Below are positions 1 to 15,000 of a stretch of DNA of 15,000 nt, one piece after another. The translations under genes and the position numbers were made by a program. Origin of the DNA: Botryococcus braunii. Its lineage: Eukaryota > Chlorophyta > Trebouxiophyceae. The notes beneath the pieces were generated by a model. It was not told the DNA's origin and did no database searches. It saw only the letters and a program-made list of their open reading frames with translations. How positions within the stretch are numbered: position 1 is the stretch's first letter; each line of letters starts with the position of its first letter. The stretch is taken from assembly GCA_002005505.1 (NCBI GenBank), contig KV908465.1, positions 265,130-280,129 of the forward strand, read 5' to 3'.

Positions 1-521
1 TCTACATCAGCCCCACCACCTTTCTATCTCAAGCTCAACCCAACAAAGGCCCAACGTTAGAAGCACACTCTTTATTATTATTTTTTTTCCATTGAAACTT
101 TAAAACTCTTATTTGTACGACAACCCCACCACAGGGTCAGCTATGCAAGTACAGAAAGCCCCCCCCCCCCCCCCCCCGGGGGAAAAAGAAAGAAGAACTG
201 ACGAAATACAGTGGGTGATAACAGAACAGCTTGAAGATGGTTTTGCACTGACTGCGTGCAAACTCATATAAGATCAATCGGAGTTGATTTACTTGGCTTC
301 TTTGCTTCACGTGCAATGCGCCTATTTCATGGACAACGTCCTCCGTATTTGGGATTTTCATCTACAACCACAGTCCCAGTCTTATGTGCAGTCTTCCTGC
401 TCTTATTCGCGTGCCCCCACCAATGTGCTATGCGCCTGTCTTATGTGCAGTGTTCCTGTACTATGTGCAATGGTCTCATAGTCACGTAGGCAAAGGCAGG
501 AGTCAGGAGCAGGGAGCTGAC
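1..521. other. Left-edge DnaJ intron sequence, no exon seen
   Basis: This stretch follows the exon 4 donor on the minus strand. It holds a C19 run followed by five G (159-182), a T-rich patch near 70-90, and two copies of a motif like CTTATGTGCAGT near 381 and 440. No reading frame continues the DnaJ C-terminal domain here. Confidence 0.5.
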
Positions 522-4537
<4,016 letters not shown>

Positions 4538-5298
4538 CGCTTCACCGTCTGCACCGAGCGAGATGTCCGTGTCTGATCAACAATACGGGATAAAATTTCA
4601 TCATTAGCAAGACAACCCAGCCCTCGACAGCACTCACCCCAATGCAGAAAAGTATATCAAATGAAATTAGTTGGAAGACAAATGGAGAACTTGCCAAGGT
4701 TAAATGAAGTGAAGTCAAGAATACGGGTTACGCACGTTTTCGCTTTCTGCTCATTCACGGCGTGCTCTAGTTTGTGTAGGTGTCATTGACGCCACCCAAG
4801 GTATCAATATACACAGGTTTGTTCTAAAATGACAATTGTCGCAGAAATGGTCCCACAAGAACGTCAAGAAAACTCCCAGACCGAATCTGCTCAAGAATTA
4901 TCCAATCAAAAGGCACTATGCCCCTTCAAATCTGCTGTTCTTTCAAGTCGAGGCAAGATGTTTTCTCACAGGGAGATTCTAAACTCTTGTAATCATCATT
5001 GGCCAGAACACGTGACCAGAAAAAGGAGCGAGAACGGCTGGTGGCGACCACCGTTGGCCCAACGGTCTCTGGAATCATCGCGGGGAGGCCTGGCTGGGGC
5101 CCGGATCAAAGGTCTGGCCCCCAACATGATCCAGGATCACCCGATTATCCAACCCAGCCGGAATGGGATAATTGGGCTGGAATCCACGGTTGGATGGCCG
5201 AGGGGCCCTGGTCACGTGAGTATGTCCTGCTAAGTGCCCTGGCCGGACCTTGAGACACCCAACTGCGAAGAATCTGTGAACAGTGTAGATTTGAGATA
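4538..5298. promoter_or_regulatory. Divergent intergenic region, probable shared promoter
   Basis: The 761 bp lie between the minus-strand DnaJ start and the plus-strand ATG at 5299, so both promoters and both 5' leaders should be here. Visible elements are two CACGTG boxes (5009-5014 and 5213-5218), a CCAAT at about 4899 and an inverted CCAAT (ATTGG) near 4998. No clear TATA box or strong heat-shock element was identified. A 134-codon open frame (4829-5233) crosses the region but matches nothing I recognise. Confidence 0.55.
5009..5218. promoter_or_regulatory. Inverted pair of CTGGTCACGTG boxes
   Basis: CACGTGACCAG at 5009-5019 is the exact reverse complement of CTGGTCACGTG at 5208-5218. 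CACGTG is the classic G-box/E-box bound by bHLH and bZIP factors. The two sites lie between divergent genes and face each other. Confidence 0.45.
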
Positions 5299-5427
5299 AT
5301 GGCTAGCGCTGGATCTGGCGGGGCGTTCGCGTTTGCTACAGCTGGTGCGGCGGTTGCAAGCACAAACGGGGTTGGTGCTCAGGTCTGGGTCGTTGAGAAG
5401 GATGACTTTGACGCTCATCCGTTCACG
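5299..5427 (+). CDS. Candidate first coding exon, 43 residues, ending at GTAAGT
   Basis: The ATG at 5299 (context AGATAATGG) is the first in its frame after a stop at 5251. The frame encodes an Ala/Gly-rich, mildly hydrophobic N-terminus (MASAGSGGAFAFATAGAAVA) and then VWVVEKDDFDAHPFT, ending in phase 0 at a strong GTAAGT donor. Two explanations compete. It may be exon 1 of the ankyrin gene, because the exon at 6518 also starts in phase 0 (join HPFT-GLLEAIRG). Or it may splice over only 61 bp to 5489, which has an excellent CTTTTCAG acceptor, and stop after FDKNSTTTAARKD, giving a 56-residue protein. The sequence does not decide between them, though a 61-bp intron would be unlike its neighbours. 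I recognise no family. Confidence 0.5.
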
Positions 5428-5488
5428 GTAAGTACAACACCGCGAAATTTCGATCTTTGTGATGATCTCTTAGGGCTGTGCTTTTCAG

Positions 5489-5530
5489 TTTGATAAGAAC
5501 TCGACAACAACAGCAGCACGCAAGGACTGA
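5489..5530 (+). CDS. Alternative second exon with early stop (FDKNSTTTAARKD)
   Basis: GTGCTTTTCAG at 5478-5488 has the best polypyrimidine tract and acceptor in the window. Joined in phase 0 to 5299-5427, the frame reads 13 residues and ends at TGA 5528-5530. The result is either a separate 56-residue protein or a truncating isoform of the ankyrin gene. The stop overlaps a new ATG (5530-5532) whose 30-codon frame contains KTLLRTCLLAVPIAEAFNHV and runs to a GTGAGT donor at 5619. That could be another alternative first exon; in phase it could join GAG-GGCTGG at 6508. Confidence 0.35.
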   Translation, partial: FDKNSTTTAARKD

Positions 5531-6343
5531 TGGTAGGAACAGATAGGTATGCGAAAACACTACTCCGGACGTGTTTGCTTGCGGTACCAATTGCCGAGGC
5601 TTTCAATCACGTTGGAATGTGAGTGTTGAATTGCCTTTGGAGCTAAACTTTGTGATTGTCCGCAACTAAGTAAGCCACATCAGAAAGTGCCTCACTTCGT
5701 GCAATGAAACACTTCATTGTATAAACCAACAATGCATACCTAGATGATCAGATAGATTTTCTATAAAATTTGGTTTACTCATGGGAATGGGATTCACGTT
5801 CGAAAGGGGAAGTTTGCGAGTCGCCAAGGATACTTGCATATGTCTCAGCAGAATCACGTGTAATCTAACGGCAGAATTTTTATTGGCTTTAGGGCCTGTA
5901 GTTCCACTAGCTGCTGTCACATTATGGAATTTTGTTGTGATCAGAATTCCCTTATCCTCAGGAGTTGGTATGCGGCGGTGTGGGCAATATAGATGGAGCG
6001 GATGTTTACAGACTGGTAGGCGTGAGGGTCTGGCAGGGCTTGGTAGAAGGTTAACGGACTTTATGGACCTTGAAAAACGTGGGAAGCTTATTGAAAGCGG
6101 TCCAGAGCTGGGAGCAGAGGCACCATGCTTTCAAGGATGGGAAGTCATTAGAGTGACCCCATCCGCGAGCGATTCCTCAGGCAGGAAGTCTGTGGGTCCC
6201 TTTTCCTGACTGGTGGGGCTGTTTGTGAGCTTTGCGGTGCTTGCGCGAGGCGGCCGGGGGCCAACAAGCCCGGCTGACTACTGGTGATTAGGAAGCATCA
6301 TTGGCTTGCTTGTGACCATTTGAAAGCAAGACTCCATCCTCTG
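5531..6343. other. Unassigned stretch before the ankyrin exons
   Basis: No exon can be placed here with confidence. A plus-strand frame at 5781-6209 includes a hydrophobic segment (FLLALGPVVPLAAVTLWNFV) that could be a membrane helix, but it has no clear family match and no convincing phase to the ankyrin exons. The stretch is probably intron 1 of the ankyrin gene, or the gap between two genes. Confidence 0.35.
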
Positions 6344-6493
6344 CCCACAGCTGGTGACTAATGGGCCCTCTGCTGTCGACTAAGGGGCAATCTGCTGCCG
6401 ACTACCTGGCCCTCTGCCGTCGATCAACGGGCCCTCTGCAGTTGACTAAGGGGCCCTCTGCAGTTGACTAATGGGCCCTTTGATGTTGACTAA
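6344..6493. repeat. 22-bp tandem repeat, 7 copies, ending at the ankyrin exon acceptor
   Basis: GACTAA-like motifs occur at 6356, 6378, 6400, 6422, 6444, 6466 and 6488, exactly 22 bp apart, separated by a GGGCCCTCTGC-type segment. The last copy supplies TTGACTAAT, which matches a CTRAY branch point and sits about 25 bases before the AG at 6516-6517. Confidence 0.9.
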
Positions 6494-6517
6494 TGTGGAC
6501 GGACGAGGGCTGGACAG

Positions 6518-11272
<4,755 letters not shown>

Positions 11273-11279
11273 ATGTAGC

Positions 11280-11715
11280 TGGACGTCTTCATCTGAACGC
11301 CCTCACCATGAACGTCTTGATGAAGAACGTCCACATCGTGAACATCCTCGTTATGGACCGTCCTCGTCATTGAACGCCCTCACCATGAACGTCTTGATCA
11401 ATAACGTCCACATCGTGAACATCCTCGTTATGGACCGTCCCAGTCACTGAACGCCCTCACCATGAACGTCTGGGATCAAGAACGTCCACATCATATGAAC
11501 GAATGACGTTAACATCCTGCGTGATTTGAACATCCTGAATGATGTTAACATCCTCGTTATGGACGTCCCCATGACGAACGCCCTCACCATGAACGTCTTG
11601 ATCGAGAACGTCCACATCAAGCATCAGATCATATGAACATCCTCGTTATGGACTTCCCCATCATGAACGCCCTCACCATGGACCTCCCTAACATGAAGCG
11701 TCTTCATCAGCGTTT
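11280..11715. repeat. 77-bp tandem repeat in the ankyrin 3' flank
   Basis: GAACGCCCTCACCATGAACG starts at 11295, 11372 and 11449, a 77-bp period, each followed by AACGTCCACATC and GAACATCCTCGTTATGGAC. Partial or rearranged copies follow to about 11715. The array begins about eight bases after the stop codon, so it would lie in the 3' untranslated region. Confidence 0.88.
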
Positions 11716-11764
11716 GCAGCTGCCTTCGAGCTTGACTATTCCCCATATACCTGCAGGATTATAT

Positions 11765-11794
11765 CTGGTGGATAAGCAGCTGCTTATCCACCAG
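11765..11794. repeat. Perfect 30-bp palindrome
   Basis: CTGGTGGATAAGCAG is followed immediately by its exact reverse complement. A further direct half-copy, CTTATCCACCA, follows at about 11798, then a short palindrome GGCCTCGAGGCC at 11812-11823. Confidence 0.9.
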
Positions 11795-11829
11795 CTACTT
11801 ATCCACCAATAGGCCTCGAGGCCCCTGGA

Positions 11830-13615
11830 GGGAGCTCCCTGAGTCTTGAAAAGTTTTGACACTAGTTTGAGTGTCGTCATCCCAGGCTTGGCAGCTGCGG
11901 GACTGCTTAGTTATCGCACACACCGGCTCCTGCTCGTGAAGTGGGCAAAGGAGTTAGCACGTCCTTTGATTTCAGCATCGGCGTCGGCATCGGCGTCGTC
12001 GTCTACGTACATGCAGTGCACATAGCACTCGCACTTCGTGCCCCAAAACGTTAGCAATTTCATGAGCGGTTCTTTCAAAACTAGCCGCATCGGAGCTGTG
12101 CAGATGTGGCGAATGCACATATGAAGTGGTTCCAAGAAAGAGAAGTCGCTTTGCTCTGTCGAGCTCCGAATGGGATTTGATGAGATGCGGGGAGATACCG
12201 GGGCGGGTGTGTTTGCTTGGGGGTCATGATGTGTCCGTTAATGCGCAGGCACACATGTGTGGAAGGTGGTTTTGGTTTCCGTCAAGACAGAAGAGGGAAA
12301 CTCCCCCTATATGTATTAGCTAGATGTTTGCAAGAGAAATCACGCTTGCAAACAATTGTTTACATGGTTTTGGGGTCAAATGGACCGCCCTGTGAACAGT
12401 AGGGTACCTTGCAGGGTGCCCACATGTGTGTTTTCTTCTTGCCATTAGTGGCTTTGAATTGGCCTTAAATTTATAGCTCAGGAGACACTTCGCAGGGCAC
12501 TGGTTATAACACACTTCTAGAAAGGACCTTACCTTTGTTCTAGAAGGCCGTTGGGATGCATAAAACCATGAAAGAAAGGTACCTTTCTTTTCATGGCTCA
12601 CACTCGCAGGCGTCCGCCAGTAACGGCGGCTCATGTTCATAAACATATAAAGGACTTTCGAAACCACAAACGGTCACGACGCAAGACTATATCGTTTGCC
12701 GTGTACATGACAGCTGTTAGAGAGCATCCATGTGGCAAACGTTCGTGATCGACACTATATGTCGCCGCATGTATGTATGTTCACAAATACGTACACGAGG
12801 GCTCCAGTGTGCAACTGCAAAGGCGGACTTGCAAGGGTGTGGGGGTTTCATGCACAATCTGCCTCGAGATCTGCTCATGCAGTACAGTAGGAAGTTCCAG
12901 AGGTCCGTGTAAATGGCTTTTTTATTTATAAAATGGGACTTTAGAGGGTTTTTGAGCCAGGCTTGCAGCATTTGGTCGAGCCCATGGCCATCTGTAAATT
13001 CCTAATGGGAGTTGGTCTCTGACTGTAATCGCATCCATCACATACTAACAGTGTTCGTAACAAGCTGAGCAGGCCCGCCCGGGCTGCTGCTTATCCCTGT
13101 CGAGCAGATGTGGAATTTGCAAATTGAGATGTATTAGGTAACGAACAAAATCTGCCGAGGAATGCAGCCTTTCAGGATGATACACAGACATTCCACTTAC
13201 CCATCAGAGAAACGTGTGCATGCACACACATCTGTTTGGGCTTCCGCACTCGGTGGGTGCCCAGGGCTGTTTCGGGGCTGTGGGTTTGTGCGCTCGACTT
13301 GACAGTGGGAGGACTTTCAAAGGAACGAAAGAATTGTGGATTCACTCCATGATACACACGCTGACAGCGTTTTCCAAAAAAGAGTCATTGAGTTACTAGA
13401 TCAAGCATGCAAGTCCCGGCACCCAGCACAGCCCGAGGGATTGTTGGTACCCAAGCACCCGCGACACGTTCCATCACCATTCGCAGAGGTGATGCATGCA
13501 GTAGTCGTTCGCACCGGTGATGAACAACGACACCCCCCGAAGATTGGTGCCATGCAACCCCCCCCCCTTCCCGGGCACGCACGCCGCCAGCCCGCCCGCC
13601 CGCACGCGCACGCGC
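11830..13615. other. Flank without recognised exons
   Basis: Both strands were read without finding a convincing exon. Visible structures are an acidic trinucleotide-like patch near 11980-12000 (poly-Asp/Ala on the minus strand), a hairpin with 10-bp arms TGTTTGCAAG (12325-12334 and 12345-12354), and two imperfect palindromes at 12515-12545 and 12566-12596. No tRNA, rRNA or recognised mobile-element gene was seen. Confidence 0.5.
12515..12596. repeat. Two adjacent 31-nt imperfect palindromes
   Basis: The first (12515-12545) is bounded by TTCTAGAA at both ends with AAGG/CCTTT inside. The second (12566-12596) pairs CCATGAAAGAAAGGTACC with GGTACCTTTCTTTTCATGG-type sequence, differing by one A/T. 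They are 20 bp apart. Confidence 0.75.
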
Positions 13616-13619
13616 GCGC

Positions 13620-13760
<141 letters not shown>

Positions 13761-14238
13761 CCCGCTCGCACGCTCGCATGCACGCACACACGCACCCAAT
13801 CTGGCTTCTGTAACCGCCGCAGGTGTGCACATTGCCATCCGTCTTACAGAAGCCAGTCGCCCACCGCCATAGCCTTGCAAAGCTACCGCATTGTTAATCC
13901 TCGAAGACTTGAACCAGAGCCCTGAAGATAGCCATCGCGTCCGTGTGTTACACGACACGGCTTGTTGTCCAGCTATACTACTACAAAAATTGCGTAACCC
14001 GCCACACCAAACCAAAATTCACTCAGGCTTAAATTAAGTTACCCGGGCACAGAAGTGGTGATGAGACAAAGTTCATGGAGGTGTATATCACATAAGCTGC
14101 GTCACCAAAACAGGTGATGAGCTCATCCAGCCTCGAGGGAAGGAAGGAGGGAAAGGAAATATTACATCCAGGACCAGCCATTATGGCTGAAGGGATGACG
14201 ATATAACTGTCTAGGATCAAGATCCACTACTAAGAGCT

Positions 14239-14280
14239 GGATGTCCCTGAAGCACTCATGGAGGACAGCCGCATGAAGAC
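14239..14280 (-). repeat. Second copy of the dispersed 42-bp repeat
   Basis: This is the reverse-strand match to 10605-10646 (two differences). On the minus strand the frame continues past the match as LLVVDLDPRQLYRHP before a stop near 14162. A CTGGATGTAATATT motif follows; the same 14-mer occurs on the minus strand near 3948-3961. These may be edges of a decayed mobile element. Confidence 0.6.
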
Positions 14281-14312
14281 ACGGCGGGAGCAGCATCTGG
14301 GATGTCGCCCGA

Positions 14313-14456
14313 CTAGGAGGGGCCATTCCCGTTGTCGGTTGCATCCTCGTCGGCGTCGTCATCTCCGTAGTCATCGTCCAGAACGTCCAGGCCGAAGCTC
14401 CGCTGTACTGCAATCTTCCACTTGCCGTACCGCTTGTCGGCCTCGGCAGGTGTCAT
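14313..14456 (-). CDS. Probable last exon of an unidentified gene with an acidic C-terminus
   Basis: On the minus strand GGTGGCCAG precedes ATG ACA CCT, and 48 codons follow to TAG at 14315-14313. They read MTPAEADKRYGKWKIAVQRS, then FGLDVLDDDYG, and end DDDADEDATDNGNGPS. Composition is protein-like, and codons use mixed third positions as in the DnaJ and ankyrin exons. An in-frame TGA lies 24 bases upstream of the ATG, so this is either a last exon with its acceptor at 14458-14457, or a 47-residue protein by itself. Acidic tails of this sort occur in many nuclear and ribonucleoprotein factors, which is not enough to name a function. Upstream exons would lie to the right; none was placed in 14459-15000. 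Confidence 0.6.
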   Translation of the reverse strand: MTPAEADKRYGKWKIAVQRSFGLDVLDDDYGDDDADEDATDNGNGPS

Positions 14457-14639
14457 CTGGCCACCAGCCACGACATTCCGGTCCACTCAATCTCATCAGG
14501 CAACGTTACTCCTGTAACTGCCAGCATAGCATCGGTATGGGATGTTGCGATACCGCTTGGCGCACACACTTTCCCAGCGTTTGGTTCTCATTCGGCAGAG
14601 CATGTGGTAGATTCCGTGGCAGGTTATATGGCATAGATA

Positions 14640-14880
14640 TTGGCTTGGAGCATGTGGCTTGGGGCATGTGGAAGCTGCAGGGCATGTGCCAGCTCGAGGG
14701 CATGTGGCACGCCATATGGCAGCTCGAGGGCATGTGGCAGCTCGAGGGCATGTGGTAGCTCGAGGGCATGTGGCAGCTCGAGAGCATGTGGCAGCTCGAG
14801 GGCATGTGGCAGGGTTTGGCAGATGCAAGGCATGCGGCAGCTGCAGAGAAAGTGGCAGGGCATGTGGCATGGGGCTTGGG
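14640..14880. repeat. 18-bp tandem repeat GCATGTGGCAGCTCGAGG
   Basis: Core copies are clear from about 14694 to 14810, with diverged copies on both sides. The unit is six codons long, so all minus-strand frames are open as hexapeptide repeats (LPHALE, CHMPSS, ATCPRA). It lies upstream of the exon at 14313-14456 in that gene's direction, so it is most simply an intron or flanking satellite. Confidence 0.85.
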
Positions 14881-14943
14881 GCATGTGCCCAGGTGTCTTT
14901 TGCAATGTTTTATCTTCGACCTCCTCTCTTGCAATCCAGCTAT

Positions 14944-14982
14944 TCTCTCTCTCTCACTCACTCTCTCTCTCTCTCTCTCTCA
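14944..14982. repeat. Short (CT)n tract at the right edge
   Basis: CT dinucleotides interrupted by CACTCACT run up to CACAGTAG near the end of the window. Nothing else is recognisable in 14881-15000. Confidence 0.85.
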
Positions 14983-15000
14983 CAGTAGCTACTCCCTTCC

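Noticed and set aside
4829..5253. 134- and 84-codon plus-strand frames between the two genes, the second Trp/Pro-rich
   Set aside because: No recognised family, the frames overlap each other, and they sit where both promoters must be. One could be a mobile-element remnant, but nothing supports a call.
5440..5452. GAAATTTC resembling a heat-shock element near the chaperone gene
   Set aside because: Only two inverted half-sites, and located inside the divergent gene beyond its start; heat-shock elements normally need three or more units.
5781..6209. 142-codon frame with a hydrophobic segment
   Set aside because: Single possible membrane helix, no family match, no convincing splice connection; left as unassigned.
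11911..12135. Minus-strand frame with an Asp/Ala repeat
   Set aside because: The acidic run comes from a short GTCGGCATCG-type trinucleotide repeat; no acceptor or donor gives it a place in a gene.
12320..12667. 115-codon minus-strand frame
   Set aside because: It crosses both 31-nt palindromes, has no recognisable domain and no splice context.

Overview
The window looks like nuclear DNA from an intron-rich eukaryote. Its coding information lies in short exons (about 90-280 bp) separated by introns of about 0.5-1.5 kb, and there are no bacterial-style operons or ribosome binding sites. The donor sites (GTGCG, GTATG, GTAAG), mixed third-position codon use and heavy microsatellite load fit a brown alga or another alga best, but that assignment is an inference and is weak.

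Layout. (1) Positions 522-4537, minus strand: four exons of a class B (type II) DnaJ/HSP40 co-chaperone. Its start codon is in the window and its C-terminal half runs off the left edge. (2) Positions 4538-5298: a 761-bp divergent intergenic region, probably a shared promoter, with two inverted copies of CTGGTCACGTG. (3) Positions 5299-5530, plus strand: a short coding exon with a strong GTAAGT donor. It is either the first exon of the ankyrin gene or part of a separate two-exon small protein. (4) Positions 6518-11272, plus strand: five exons of an ankyrin-repeat protein. All four joins keep reading phase and give repeats at an almost constant 33-residue spacing, which strongly supports the model. 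One of its introns appears to be GC-AG. (5) Positions 11273-14312: a 3' flank with a 77-bp tandem repeat, several palindromes and a long CA tract, but no recognisable exon. (6) Positions 14313-14456, minus strand: a probable last exon of an unidentified gene with a very acidic C-terminus. Its other exons would lie to the right.

The most unusual feature is that most introns, and the ankyrin gene's 3' flank, carry their own tandem repeat. Periods are about 25 and 53 bp and a 5-mer in the DnaJ introns, 22, 26, 49 and 39/117 bp plus (CT)n and (CA)n in and just before the ankyrin introns, and 77 bp after the stop codon. In several cases the array runs up to, or includes, the 3' splice site or a branch-point-like motif. 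The 39-bp array before the last ankyrin exon is also open and in frame with that exon.

The two main genes have no obvious functional link. The DnaJ protein would stimulate Hsp70 ATPase activity in protein folding, and the ankyrin protein would act as a protein-binding scaffold. No new defence, mobile or RNA system could be demonstrated. All exon models come from reading splice signals and phases by eye, without transcript evidence.
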